Source: Planctomycetota bacterium (GTDB lineage: Bacteria; Planctomycetota; Planctomycetia; Pirellulales; UBA1268). From it: a DNA stretch of 64,000 bases. The translations under genes and the position numbers were made by a program. The stretch is taken from contig VGZO01000002.1 of assembly GCA_016872555.1 (NCBI GenBank), positions 92,514 to 156,513 on the forward strand, in the 5' to 3' direction. The notes below the pieces were generated by a model, which was given only the letters and a program-made list of their open reading frames with translations, had not been told where the DNA came from and did no database searches. The stretch's first letter is position 1. Each line of letters starts with the position of its first letter. Shown here in pieces: positions 29,801 to 38,059 of this stretch.

Positions 29801-30333
29801 ACGACGCCCTCGTCAATTTCGACGACCAGCGCGCCCACGCGGCGGCCCGGGTGCTCGCCGAGTTCGCCGCCGAGCGGCCGGGCCGGCAATTCCTCGTCCT
29901 CACCTGCCATGCCCACGTGGCGACGATCTTCGCCGCCGTCGGTGCCCACGTCCGGTCGCTGTCCGATCCGCGGATGGCATGGGACCTCCCCGCACCACGC
30001 CCCGTCCCACCCGTGCCGGTGCCCGCAGCGGTGGTGGAGGGAGAGCGGGCGACGACACGCCGTGTCGTGGTCAACGCGCTCCCGTCGCCACCGGTGCCGC
30101 TGACACGCTCGGCTCCGCCCGGAGGCAACCCCTGGGTCCCACGCGGGATCGCGCTCCCGCGGCCGACGCAGGCGACCGTCGGGCTGGCGACTATGGCACC
30201 CGCCAGCGGCGGTTGGCCGGTGAGGCTGCAACTCCACGCCCCGCACGCGACGGTGGCGGGCGATCGCACCGGCCCCGTCCTGGCAGACGACAAGCCGGCC
30301 CGGCGTCGGGCACGAACGACCAAGCCCGCCTGA
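26842..30333 (+). CDS. YhaN/SbcC-like AAA ATPase with long coiled coils
   Basis: 1163 aa. The N-terminus has the SMC-like start MIIERIEVERFGGI and a Walker A motif G31-T-N-E-T-G-K-T38. The centre is Ala/Arg/Leu-rich coiled coil broken by two hydrophobic stretches (around residues 480-540, WLVGLGTVFVLGTTMLL onward), as seen in YhaN rather than SbcC. The C-terminal half restores the ATPase head: signature LSRGTREQVFLALRLALV and Walker B VVFDDALVNFDD. About 110 Pro/Ala-rich residues extend beyond the family's usual end. GGGAG lies upstream of the ATG. Expected role is DNA-end or chromosome maintenance with the SbcD-like partner just upstream. Confidence 0.88.
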   Translation: MIIERIEVERFGGIADVTIDHLGPGVEVLHGTNETGKTSLLEFVRAVLFGFAGSFRRGVLDPARACGGRLTVRGGLDDRRIVIERHHAPGRAVDADDLRVVTADAAATPLFLRDEVGDIDEGTFTAVLAFGLDELHELRTLDADGCGSRLYELASGLDRAAVTVALGNLRDAVSRLDSSDPEVSPLEALRRQRAGAVARLAAMNAPAVAAGALAADLARVDASIAALTEARQAAELHEAEIRAALPLEPLWRTRVETSRRLTAIESDWLVHADLDAWQLARQHRDGVERIVRARKRARSRAARALKALEADAAIWKRRTAVKALCDEEPRLERALAEAARAEAAARQVARRFGEQLGASGLARLAATQAAADPVLPAGLVGSFKPLRSRGAALAAALREVKSARQTLAAARRDAEGSKAALHGATQSIEGLSIAAAIEEAAGRATLLRNRIAVGDQVGDLDRSLVRLEGELVTQVDGQLLPVPWLVGLGTVFVLGTTMLLSGLLLPGDVTGSMAYALAALGLAGTGVASVATWSLDRAAANRLDAVRQQREMVRRQRADAATQCGVLDKRIDGLRLEPVRPGAERGDWLRRHAAAAAAEVERLEAIAAREGAIHVLADRVASARQELAAARRRAAVARSRWQQSLQKRGLPDDLSPGDVRRLADHRRTLLTLDDERRAARDEARARAEEMTAIGQRIEQFLVDCDMLVEGTALEQLRTLRERLDREAGGQRRRALLTKRLKRSRHRHRDGLRRLALAERRVRDVLARWNVDTADAFVALVDRRPAAEAARKDALAADAAWQEARRRYQGRLDVDRLLTDAQRVALDDVVVAAEAATAQATAAVARARDERAAAAARVEAAGRDHCTEGLQREIAQLDRDIDHQLRRRTLLEAARGLLEETRDGFARDHQPAVLREASRWLERLTEGRYASVTTSIHEARLEIHDGAHAVWSPDRLSRGTREQVFLALRLALVKDLERRGVHLPVVFDDALVNFDDQRAHAAARVLAEFAAERPGRQFLVLTCHAHVATIFAAVGAHVRSLSDPRMAWDLPAPRPVPPVPVPAAVVEGERATTRRVVVNALPSPPVPLTRSAPPGGNPWVPRGIALPRPTQATVGLATMAPASGGWPVRLQLHAPHATVAGDRTGPVLADDKPARRRARTTKPA

Positions 30334-30375
30334 ACGGTCACCATCGTCGCCGGGCACGGGCCCCGACGAACAGCG

Positions 30376-30888
30376 TCAGGTCGTGGCGTCGGACTCGATC
30401 AATCCCTCGCGCAGATCGCGGTGGTAGCGCTGCCGCATTCCCGCCAGGAGCAGGCCGAGGTAGGCGTTGGCTCCCAGCGACATGAACAGCGTCAGCCAGC
30501 TGCCGATGAGCAGCGGCCACGAGTGCGACGCGGTGCGGGGCACCGCCCCGTCGACGGCCGCAGTGGCGACACCGCCCGCCAGTGACGCAGCGGTCAGCGA
30601 TGCCGTCGGCCGGCGTGCGGCGTCGGCAACCGCCCGCTCGACGTTCGGCGGCCAGGCGTCCGCGACGTAGATCCGCACCCGGCGCACGTCGCGCATCTCG
30701 CCCCCCAGTTCGCTGGTCAGCGGGTGCGGCAACCCGTGCCGGACCAGGTCGGGCTCGACACGGAGCAGGTATTCGGAACCGCCCCCCTCGGCAGGCACGT
30801 AGGCCGACTCGATGGCGGGCGCCACCGTCGGCACGCCGAAGACCGCGAGGACCGCCATCACCACAGGCAGCCGAGCCATCCGTCCCAT
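30376..30888 (-). CDS. Hypothetical membrane-anchored protein (170 aa)
   Basis: Family not recognised. A signal peptide (VVMAVLAVFGVPTVAPA) precedes a short periplasmic part containing YLLRVEPDLVRHGLPHPLTSE and VRRVRIYVAD. A single C-terminal helix (LLIGSWLTLFMSLGANAYLGLLL) ends in a basic cytoplasmic tail. The ATG at 30888 has AGGGGG 5 nt upstream; an ATG at 30879 is possible. The 3' end converges with the YhaN-like gene, leaving 42 bases. Similar short proteins are frequent in planctomycetes, but I cannot give a role. Confidence 0.65.
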   Translation of the reverse strand: MGRMARLPVVMAVLAVFGVPTVAPAIESAYVPAEGGGSEYLLRVEPDLVRHGLPHPLTSELGGEMRDVRRVRIYVADAWPPNVERAVADAARRPTASLTAASLAGGVATAAVDGAVPRTASHSWPLLIGSWLTLFMSLGANAYLGLLLAGMRQRYHRDLREGLIESDATT

Positions 30889-30988
30889 CGTCGCCCCCTT
30901 CCCTGCCAAGCGCCGCCCGGCGTCGCCGCCCGCGTGCGGCATTCGTGCCGAGGTCCGGGATCCGGCGGCCCGCTGGGCGCCGCCCCGG

Positions 30989-32107
30989 TCAGGAGGATTT
31001 CACCCTCTCCACCGCGGTTTGTGCAACCGCGGTTCGGACGCGGTTTTCGCCCCCCGGGCCCGCGCTATCGCCGGGAGTGTCGCGGGACAAGGTGTCCAGT
31101 TCCACCTGGAGCATCGTCAGGGCCGCCTGAAGGAAGGCGACGGCGATCGGCCCGACGAAGATCCCGATCGGCCCCAGGGCGCCGACCCCCCCGAGGACGC
31201 TCAGCAGGGCGAGGAGCGGATGGAGCTTGGACTGCCCGTGGAGGACGATCGGCTTGATGAGGTTGTCGATCGTCGACACCACCAACAGGCCCCACAACGC
31301 CAGGCCGACGGCGGCCCACGTGTGCTTGACGAAGAACAGCAGGTACAAGCTCGCCGTCCCCCACACGCTCGCCGCCCCGACGAACGGCACCAGGGCGCCG
31401 AAGAACGTGAGCAGCGTGAGGAGGAACACCCCCTTCAAACCGGCGACGTAGAAGCCGATCCCCGCCAGGATCGCCTGGACGATCGCGGCCAGGAGGGTCG
31501 AGCTGACCACCGCCCGGCTGACCTCCTCGAACTCCTCGAGGAGCTGCCACTGGTAATGGGCGTCGAGGGGGATCAACCGGGTGACGGCCGCCAGCATCCG
31601 GCGTCCGTCGGCGAGGAAGTAGAAGAAGCTGAAGATCGTCACCACCAGTCCGATGATCAGCTTCACCATCTTCACCGGAGCGCCGGCGGCGATCGGCCCG
31701 ATCCAATCCTCGGCGAGCCGACGGAGCTCGCCATTGACCTCCTCCGAGGTGACATGCAGGCCGGTGGCGTCGTTGACCGACGCGATCAGGCCGTCGAGGA
31801 CCGCCTGGTCGAGCTTCGGTCCACCGGGGCTCTTGAGCATCGTCACCGCGTCGCCACCGGCGCGGACGACGAGGAGCACCAGCGGCACGAACACCAGCAC
31901 CAGCACGAACACGGTCGTCGCCACGGCCGCCACCCAATCGCTGCAGGTGAACCGGTCGCGGAGCCAGCGGTGGAGCGGCCCGAAGATCACCACCAGCATC
32001 GCCGCCAGCAGCAGCGGCAGGAGAAAGCTCGACATCACCCGCAGCGACAGCAGCCCGAACACGGCGACGAGGCCGAGGATCACTGCCAGGGAGATGATGC
32101 GCGCCAT
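30989..32107 (-). CDS. AI-2E family (DUF20/PerM) membrane permease
   Basis: 372 aa with about eight hydrophobic helices. Landmarks are the N-terminal LLPLLLAAMLVVIFGPLHRW, the central periplasmic or loop domain (residues about 100-180) and the C-terminal GxxxGPIGIFVGPIAVAFLQAAL segment typical of the AI-2E transporter superfamily. Members are proposed to export autoinducer-2 or act as Na+/H+ antiporters; the substrate cannot be deduced. The ATG at 32107 is chosen because the first helix follows at once; an upstream GTG at 32176 would add 23 polar residues. Divergent from the glycosyltransferase fusion gene. Confidence 0.88.
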   Translation of the reverse strand: MARIISLAVILGLVAVFGLLSLRVMSSFLLPLLLAAMLVVIFGPLHRWLRDRFTCSDWVAAVATTVFVLVLVFVPLVLLVVRAGGDAVTMLKSPGGPKLDQAVLDGLIASVNDATGLHVTSEEVNGELRRLAEDWIGPIAAGAPVKMVKLIIGLVVTIFSFFYFLADGRRMLAAVTRLIPLDAHYQWQLLEEFEEVSRAVVSSTLLAAIVQAILAGIGFYVAGLKGVFLLTLLTFFGALVPFVGAASVWGTASLYLLFFVKHTWAAVGLALWGLLVVSTIDNLIKPIVLHGQSKLHPLLALLSVLGGVGALGPIGIFVGPIAVAFLQAALTMLQVELDTLSRDTPGDSAGPGGENRVRTAVAQTAVERVKSS

Positions 32108-32298
32108 CGGGGAACCGCCTCTGCCGAGCAGCCGTGTCACGGGTCGTTGCCCGTCGATTCTACGGTCCGTCGCCACGCCGCGCCGACCGCCGTCGGCATG
32201 GCGGCCGCGAACCGGGGCGGCTATCCTTGCCCGCTCCGCCTCGCCTTCCCCGAGCCGGTCGCGCGCCGCATCCGCCCACGACCTCCTGGTTGCCCACC
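32108..32298. promoter_or_regulatory. Divergent intergenic region (permease / glycosyltransferase)
   Basis: 191 bases must contain the promoters of both divergent genes. No clear operator or -10/-35 pair is visible to me. Confidence 0.35.
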
Positions 32299-34518
32299 AT
32301 GGCCACGCCGGACGTCTCGCTCGTCGTCCCGGTGCGCAACGAAGAGGGGAACATCGCCCCGCTGGTGGCGGAGATCCGGACGGCGCTCGACGGTGCCGGG
32401 CTCGCCTGGGAAGCCTGGATCGTCGACGACGGCTCGAGCGACGGATCGTGGGGGGAGATCACCGCCGCCGGCGCGGCCGACCCGCGCGTCGCCGGGATCC
32501 GCCAGCCTGCTGGCCTGGGCAAGTCGGCGGCGCTCGCCGCCGGCTTCTCCCGCTGCCGGGCGGAGCGGGTCGTGATGCTCGACGGCGACGGCCAGGACGA
32601 CCCCGCCGAGATCCCCCGACTCCTGGCACGGCTCGACGCCGGCGCCGATCTGGTCAACGGCTGGAAGCACCCGCGGCTCGACCCCTGGCACAAGACCCTG
32701 CCGTCGCGCGTCTTCAACCTCCTCGTCGGCGCGGTCACCGGCCTGTGGCTCCACGATCACAACTGCGGCCTCAAAGCGATGCATTCGGCGGTGGCCCACG
32801 GGCTGCCGCTCGACGAACCCGACATGCACCGGTTCATCGCCGCGTTCGCGGCGGCGGCCGGGCACCGGGTCGTCGAGGAGCCGGTCCACCACCGGCCGCG
32901 GCTGCGTGGACACTCGAAATACGGCGTCCGTCGCTTCTTCACCGGCTTGGTCGACCTGCTCCGGGTCGCCGGCCGGATCCGCGGCCGCGGGCTGCTGGTG
33001 GCCCCGTCGCCCCCTCCATCCGCTCCGGCGGCGACGCGCCACGCCGTGGCCGCGGTGCTGGTGACGGTGGCCCTGGGGGGTGCGGCGGGACGGATCGGTG
33101 CGGTGTCGAGCGTCGATCGCTGGGGGCTCGAGAAGCGTCTCGTGGCCGAGGCCGTCGCCAAGGCCAAAGCCGATGGCGAAGCGGCCGACCCGGCCGCGAT
33201 CCGCAGCCGGATCGAGCGCGAGAAGCGGCTCGTGCGCCCGTTCCTGTCCGCCAACGATCGGAGCCGCTGGCTGACGGTACGGGCTCTGGTCGAGCAGGGG
33301 ACGTTCGCGATCGACGGGCTCGTCGGTGAGCCGGGATGGGACACGATCGACGCCGTCGCCCATGACGACGGCAGCGGCCGTCTCCGCCTGTACTCGAGCA
33401 AGCCGCCGCTGCTCGGTCTGCTCGCCACCGTGCCGTATTGGATCCTCACGCGCCTCACCGGCTGGACGCTCGGCGACCACCCGTTCGAAGTCGGCCGGAT
33501 GCTGCTGTTTCCCCTCGCCCTGCTGCCGCTGGCGGTGACGCTCGTGTTCACGTGCCGCCTCGTCGAGCGGCTCGGCACCACCGACTGGGGGCGGATCTTC
33601 GCGTTCGCCCTGGCCGCCTGCGGCACGCTCCTCTCGACGTTCGTCGTCGCCTTCACAAACCACCTCCCGGCGGCAGCCTGCACGGCCGCCAGCGCCTGGG
33701 GGGTGCAACGGATCCGCGGCGACGGGGTGCGCGCCCCGGGGACGTTCGCCGCGACGGGACTGACCGCCGCGCTGGCCGCCGCCTTCGACCTGCCGGCGCT
33801 GGCCTGGACGGCGGCGGTCCTCGCGGTCTTGGCGGTGTCCGACCTGCGGAAGACGCTGTTTGCCGCGGTGCCCGCGGCGGCGGTGGTCGCCCTGGCCGCC
33901 CTCGCCGCCAACCACGCCGCCCACGGCACCCCCTGGCCGGCCTACTCCCACCGCGGGACCGCCCCGGCGGAGGCAGGCGGACCCGATGCGAACTGGTACG
34001 ACTACGCGATCACCCTCCCCTCCGGCAAGGTGCTCACCAGTTACTGGCGCGATCCCAAGGGGGTGGACCGTGGTGAAGCGTCGGCACCGTGGTATGCCTT
34101 CCACGTGCTCGTCGGGCACCACGGCATCTTCTCGCTCACCCCGGCATGGCTGCTCGTCGTCCCGGGCCTGATGCTGCTGGCCGCTCCGCACCGCCACGCG
34201 CGACCGTCCACGCTCCTGGCCATGGCGATCGGCCTGGTGTCGGCGGTCGTGCTCGCCTTCTACCTCACGCGCCCGAAGATCGACCGCAACTATGGCGGCG
34301 TCGTCTGCTGCTTCCGCTGGGCGCTGTGGCTCGCTCCCTTGTGGGTGGCGGCCGTCGTCCCGGCGGCCGATCGGCTGTCACGGAGCCGGGCCGGACGGGC
34401 GCTGGCGCTGACGCTCCTCGCGCTGTCCGTGCTCTCGGTCACCTACCCGACATGGAATCCCTGGGCTCCACCCTGGATGCAGCAGTGGCTCATCCACGGG
34501 GGCTGGCTGCCGGAGTGA
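32299..34518 (+). CDS. Family 2 glycosyltransferase fused to a multi-helix membrane domain
   Basis: 739 aa. Residues 1-235 form a GT2 domain of the dolichol-phosphate/undecaprenyl-phosphate sugar synthase type: SLVVPVRNEEGNI, WIVDDGSSDGS, MLDGDGQDDP (DxD) and HDHNCGLKAM. From residue 240 on there are roughly ten hydrophobic helices with an intervening soluble part (residues about 265-370), resembling PMT/ArnT-like GT-C membrane proteins without a recognisable catalytic motif. The fusion could let one polypeptide charge a lipid carrier and use or flip it. No Shine-Dalgarno is obvious; the ATG is fixed by the GT2 start. The last 29 bases overlap the convergent pseudouridine synthase gene. Confidence 0.85.
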   Translation: MATPDVSLVVPVRNEEGNIAPLVAEIRTALDGAGLAWEAWIVDDGSSDGSWGEITAAGAADPRVAGIRQPAGLGKSAALAAGFSRCRAERVVMLDGDGQDDPAEIPRLLARLDAGADLVNGWKHPRLDPWHKTLPSRVFNLLVGAVTGLWLHDHNCGLKAMHSAVAHGLPLDEPDMHRFIAAFAAAAGHRVVEEPVHHRPRLRGHSKYGVRRFFTGLVDLLRVAGRIRGRGLLVAPSPPPSAPAATRHAVAAVLVTVALGGAAGRIGAVSSVDRWGLEKRLVAEAVAKAKADGEAADPAAIRSRIEREKRLVRPFLSANDRSRWLTVRALVEQGTFAIDGLVGEPGWDTIDAVAHDDGSGRLRLYSSKPPLLGLLATVPYWILTRLTGWTLGDHPFEVGRMLLFPLALLPLAVTLVFTCRLVERLGTTDWGRIFAFALAACGTLLSTFVVAFTNHLPAAACTAASAWGVQRIRGDGVRAPGTFAATGLTAALAAAFDLPALAWTAAVLAVLAVSDLRKTLFAAVPAAAVVALAALAANHAAHGTPWPAYSHRGTAPAEAGGPDANWYDYAITLPSGKVLTSYWRDPKGVDRGEASAPWYAFHVLVGHHGIFSLTPAWLLVVPGLMLLAAPHRHARPSTLLAMAIGLVSAVVLAFYLTRPKIDRNYGGVVCCFRWALWLAPLWVAAVVPAADRLSRSRAGRALALTLLALSVLSVTYPTWNPWAPPWMQQWLIHGGWLPE

Positions 34519-35242
34519 CTTCCACGAGTCGGGCGATCGTCGCTGCGATCGCCGCCGGCCACGACGACGGCAGCGGTGCCACGGCCCGGGCAGAACTGTC
34601 GTCGTCGGGATCGCGCCAGGTGATCTCGAGGGCGTGGAGCAGGATCGGCTCGATACGGTGATCGACCACGAGCCATTCCGCCCCGTCCAGCGACGGGCCT
34701 CCGTAGAGCGTGTCCCCGACGACCGGCGTGCCGCGCAGTGCCGCCTGCAGCCGGAGCTGGTGCATCCGACCGGTGAGGGGCTCGAGGAGCACGGCGACCC
34801 GATCGTCGGAGATGGGCAGCGCTCCCTGCACGATCGTCACGGCCTCGCGCGCGCCCGGCTCGCCTGCCGTCGCGCCCCGTGCGCGTGGTTCGTCGGCCAC
34901 CTTGCACACCCAGTCCGTCCAGGTATCACCGGGCCGGGGACGCGACTCGGCCACCGTACAGGCAAGCAGCGCGGCGTAGCGCTTCGCGATCTGCCGTCGC
35001 TCGAACTGCCGCGACAGCTTCCGTGCGGCCCGCGGCGTCTCCGCGAGGAGCAAGACACCCGACACCGCCCGGTCGAGACGGTGCGGGATCCCCAGATACC
35101 CGCCGGGACCGACCACGCGCCGGCGCGCCCAGGACTCGACCGAGTCGATGCCCGGCGGCGCCTGCGTCGGCAGCCCGGGCGGTTTCGCCACCACCATCAC
35201 CCCCGCCTGCCGACTGACGACGATCGGGTCGGCGACGGTCAT
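34490..35242 (-). CDS. RluA-family RNA pseudouridine synthase
   Basis: 250 aa. The catalytic motif is PHRLDRAVSGVLLLA, where the Asp attacks uridine; KPPGLPTQ, RYAALL and GRMHQLRLQAAL are further RluA-family blocks. No S4 domain is visible before the catalytic domain, so it is the short form. The substrate (23S rRNA or tRNA position) cannot be assigned. The start at 35242 (MTVADPIVV) begins at the conserved first strand; the upstream open frame is Pro/Arg-rich and looks non-coding. The 3' end overlaps the glycosyltransferase gene by 29 bases. Confidence 0.9.
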   Translation of the reverse strand: MTVADPIVVSRQAGVMVVAKPPGLPTQAPPGIDSVESWARRRVVGPGGYLGIPHRLDRAVSGVLLLAETPRAARKLSRQFERRQIAKRYAALLACTVAESRPRPGDTWTDWVCKVADEPRARGATAGEPGAREAVTIVQGALPISDDRVAVLLEPLTGRMHQLRLQAALRGTPVVGDTLYGGPSLDGAEWLVVDHRIEPILLHALEITWRDPDDDSSARAVAPLPSSWPAAIAATIARLVEVTPAASPRG

Positions 35243-35403
35243 CGGAGAGCCGCAGGGGTGGCCACGGGGCACGAACCGGCCGACTTGCAGAGTGCCCGAA
35301 GGCCGGAGTATATCTCTGCCCGGGTGGTGGGGACTTTTCTTCGGGGTTCGGGGTCCGCGCGCGGCTGCGCTCGCGCGGCACCGAGTGCCGTGGGGGTGCG
35401 CGC
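35243..35403. promoter_or_regulatory. Divergent intergenic region (pseudouridine synthase / response regulator)
   Basis: 161 bases between two divergent starts. A GCGCGCGGCTGCGCTCGCGC near-palindrome lies close to the regulator start (about 35357-35378) and might be an operator or leader hairpin. A locally AT-rich TATAT occurs at about 35310. Confidence 0.35.
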
Positions 35404-36030
35404 ATGGCGATCCGGGTGCTCGTCGTCGACGACCATGAATTGGTCCACCTCGGATGCCGGAGCGTCCTCGACGGCGCCGGGTTCGAGGTCGTCGGGACGG
35501 TCGCCGACGCCGACAGCGCGATCCGTGCGGCCGCCGACTCGGCACCGGACGTGATCCTTCTCGACGCGCGGCTCGGTGACCACGACGGGCTGGCCGCGAT
35601 TCCGGCGCTCCGCAACGCCGCCCCCCGGGCGCGCATCGTCGTCTTCTCCGCCTTCGCGCCCCGCGCCTACGTGAGCCGGGCCGCGGCCGCGGGCGCCCGG
35701 GCCTACGTCCTCAAGTCGGTGCCGATCGCGGACCTCGTCGCGGCGCTCTCGCGGGTGGTCGATGGCGAAGCCGACCACGGCCTCGGCGGCCAACGGCGCT
35801 CGAAAGACGGTGGCGGCGAGCTGGCTCCCGGAAGCGAGTCGGGGCTGACGTCCCGGGAGACGGGCGTCCTCCGGCTGATCGCCGGGGGCCGCAGCAATCT
35901 CGAGATCGCCGCGGACCTCGGGATCAGCATCGAGACGGTGAAGGAGCACGTCCAAGCGGTGCTCCGCAAGACGGCGTTGATTGACCGCACCCAGGCAGCG
36001 CTGTGGGCGCTGCGGTACGGCCTGACCTGA
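35404..36030 (+). CDS. NarL/LuxR-type response regulator
   Basis: 208 aa. The receiver domain has the acidic pair D9-D10, phospho-acceptor D54 in VILLDARLG and the switch Lys in YVLKS. After a linker (about residues 125-145) a LuxR-type helix-turn-helix follows: LTSRETGVLRLIAGGRSNLEIAADL, ISIETVKEHV. It should bind DNA on phosphorylation, but no histidine kinase is encoded nearby, so its input signal is unknown. The ATG start lies directly at the first beta strand of the receiver. Confidence 0.93.
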   Translation: MAIRVLVVDDHELVHLGCRSVLDGAGFEVVGTVADADSAIRAAADSAPDVILLDARLGDHDGLAAIPALRNAAPRARIVVFSAFAPRAYVSRAAAAGARAYVLKSVPIADLVAALSRVVDGEADHGLGGQRRSKDGGGELAPGSESGLTSRETGVLRLIAGGRSNLEIAADLGISIETVKEHVQAVLRKTALIDRTQAALWALRYGLT

Positions 36031-36051
36031 GCGGCAGCCGCCGCGCCACGG

Positions 36052-36495
36052 TCAGGGTTTGGCTTTCTCCAGCCCAGCGAAATCCGCCGCCGACACCTCC
36101 TTGAGCGTGCCGTCCTGGAGGAGCACGAAGCCCCCCTCCTTCGCGGCCTTCGTCTCGAAGCCCACCATCCGCTTCCCGGCATCGGGCCCGGATGCGAGTG
36201 CCGTCCCCCAGACGTACTCGATCGAGCCGTTCTGGATAAACGCCCCGGCCGCTGGGTACATCGGCTCGATCGCCGCCATCTCGGCGGCTGACTTCGGGGC
36301 CTTCTGCTGCCCCGACTTGACGGCGTCGAGCAGGGTCTTGAGGTCCTGGAGCCCGTCATTGGGCTTCGGGCCGGCGGTCGCCGGGTCCTTCGGTCCCCCG
36401 CCGCCACTGCATCCTGCCGCCGCGATCGCCATGGAGGTGACAAGGGCCGCGAATGACCACGGCGAACGGCAGCGAGCGGCTGAAACGGACGTCAT
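36052..36495 (-). CDS. Small lipoprotein downstream of a DUF1559 gene
   Basis: 147 aa. The signal peptide ends in a lipobox AIAAAGC followed by SGGGGPKDP, so it is probably lipid-anchored. The rest is a compact domain with FIQNGSIEYVWGTAL and GFVLLQDGTLKEVSA segments. Such small lipoproteins often follow DUF1559 genes in planctomycetes; the function is unknown. The ATG at 36495 has GGGAGG 8 nt upstream. It lies 93 bases after the DUF1559 gene on the same strand and is probably co-transcribed. Confidence 0.8.
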   Translation of the reverse strand: MTSVSAARCRSPWSFAALVTSMAIAAAGCSGGGGPKDPATAGPKPNDGLQDLKTLLDAVKSGQQKAPKSAAEMAAIEPMYPAAGAFIQNGSIEYVWGTALASGPDAGKRMVGFETKAAKEGGFVLLQDGTLKEVSAADFAGLEKAKP

Positions 36496-36588
36496 CTGTC
36501 TTCCTCCCTCGGCGCGGTCATCCTCGAAGCGCTGCCACGGCAACGCCGAAGTCGGGGCCCTGCGAGACGATCGCACACGACGGCACGG

Positions 36589-37701
36589 TTACTCGAGGGA
36601 AACGTTCTCGCCCCCTTCGCGGCTGCCGGTGGCCTGCCACACGGCGAAGTCGACGTCGTCGGACACGAACCGGGTCGATCCGTCGGCGTAGCCGATCATC
36701 GCACCCCCCGGATGGTAGCTCGATGCCGCGATGTGCGCGACGGTGAACGACGTCGTGCCGCAGTTGTAGCGCTGCTGGGTGAGGTCGGAGACCTTGCGAT
36801 TCCAGTTCGGCGGCAGCGTCGTGCTGAACGAGAACGTGTAGGGCAGGTCGCGATAGTACTGATGCCCGGTATAGCGGATCCAGCTCGATGTCGTCGTGTT
36901 GCCGTTGGGAAGGCACTGGGGAATGGTGCGGCCGTCCATCGCCTGGGCGACCGTCCACGCGGTGGTCGAATTGAAGGCCGTGGTGTTGTCGTACTGATTG
37001 GTATCGTTCCAGGTCTTCGTACCGCGGATCACCTCACCAAACATCGCCGTCTTCGACAGGCCGTCGGGGACCTGCGCCGTGCGATACCCCTTGAGCGCCG
37101 TGCCGGCCGGGCCACCCTGTGCCGACGAGGCCGATGCTGCCGCCCCGGGAAACGGCATCGCGAAGATCCCGTCGATCGGCGTTCCGCCGCGCTGGTTGGC
37201 GCCCCCGGTGCATGCCATCAGGTTGTTGCGGCCGGCGCCGAAGTAGTTGTTCGGCGACTGGTCGCTCGGGCAGATGTACGACGCCACGTCCTGAAGCCGG
37301 GCCCGGGAATTGGCTCCGACCTTGGCCGGGATGCCCGGGGCGATCGCCGCGTCGCTGTTCACGTTGTAGTTGAGGTCGAAGAGTTGGTAGCGATTCGCTT
37401 CCTCGAGGTACTGGAGGATCAATACCTGTGGCACCGCCCCGGACGAATACGTCGTCGGAACACCACTGGCGTTCGGGAGCACCTTTGAATGCCGATTCGG
37501 AGGCAGCGTCTTGTTGGTGCTCTCGTAGTTGAGGGCTGCCAAGCCGCACTGCCGCATGTTGTTGGCACAACTCGACCGCCGGGCCGCCTCACGGGCGGCC
37601 TGGACGGCCGGAAGGAGCAGGCCGACGAGAGTGCCGATGATCGCGATCACGACGAGCAGTTCCACGAGCGTGAAACCGCCGCGGGCCCGGGACGAGGACA
37701 T
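36589..37701 (-). CDS. DUF1559 prepilin-like protein
   Basis: 370 aa. It begins with a type IV prepilin/pseudopilin N-terminus: [19 protein letters not shown], where cleavage after Gly would expose Phe, with Glu at +5. The body has the DUF1559 marks [13 protein letters not shown] and a C-terminal [17 protein letters not shown]. Planctomycete genomes encode many paralogues of this family; they are exported and may assemble through a type II/IV-like system. The ATG at 37701 has GGAG 7 nt upstream, and an in-frame start at 37746 would bury the prepilin signal. Confidence 0.93.
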   Translation of the reverse strand: MSSSRARGGFTLVELLVVIAIIGTLVGLLLPAVQAAREAARRSSCANNMRQCGLAALNYESTNKTLPPNRHSKVLPNASGVPTTYSSGAVPQVLILQYLEEANRYQLFDLNYNVNSDAAIAPGIPAKVGANSRARLQDVASYICPSDQSPNNYFGAGRNNLMACTGGANQRGGTPIDGIFAMPFPGAAASASSAQGGPAGTALKGYRTAQVPDGLSKTAMFGEVIRGTKTWNDTNQYDNTTAFNSTTAWTVAQAMDGRTIPQCLPNGNTTTSSWIRYTGHQYYRDLPYTFSFSTTLPPNWNRKVSDLTQQRYNCGTTSFTVAHIAASSYHPGGAMIGYADGSTRFVSDDVDFAVWQATGSREGGENVSLE

Positions 37702-38059
37702 GGGATCTCTCCGCGAAGATGATGATGGAATCGATGGGGAACGCATGATCGGCCGATGTCACCAGCGACGAATCACGCCGACGGACAGGGATGAGACGGA
37801 TCGATTCACCGAACCTGAAGAGCCACCCGCAACCGGGGTGGTGCCTCCCTTCTGGACCCTGGGAGATTAGCCCGTTCCGGGAAAAGCCGCAAACTTTCAG
37901 GGAGCGACAGCCCCGGTGATCAACGTCCTCGACCGCGGCCCTGGAAGAAGCATCGCGAATTGCGTCGGTTTGCGACCAACCGGGGTGGTTTCGCCGGGCC
38001 TGCCAGTGCAGGCGCATGGCCGCTCGTGGGACCAGCGTCCTCCTCGCTATGCTCCCTCC
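37702..38059. promoter_or_regulatory. 358-base divergent region upstream of DUF1559 and DUF819 genes
   Basis: No gene seen. It holds a 6-bp hairpin CCACCC/GGGTGG (37823-37828 with 37836-37841, 7-nt loop), which on the minus strand lies in the DUF1559 leader. A 13-mer CAACCGGGGTGGT occurs twice, at 37830-37842 and 37978-37990, one copy on each side of the region. An AT-richer stretch around 37865-37905 is a candidate promoter zone. Confidence 0.4.
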
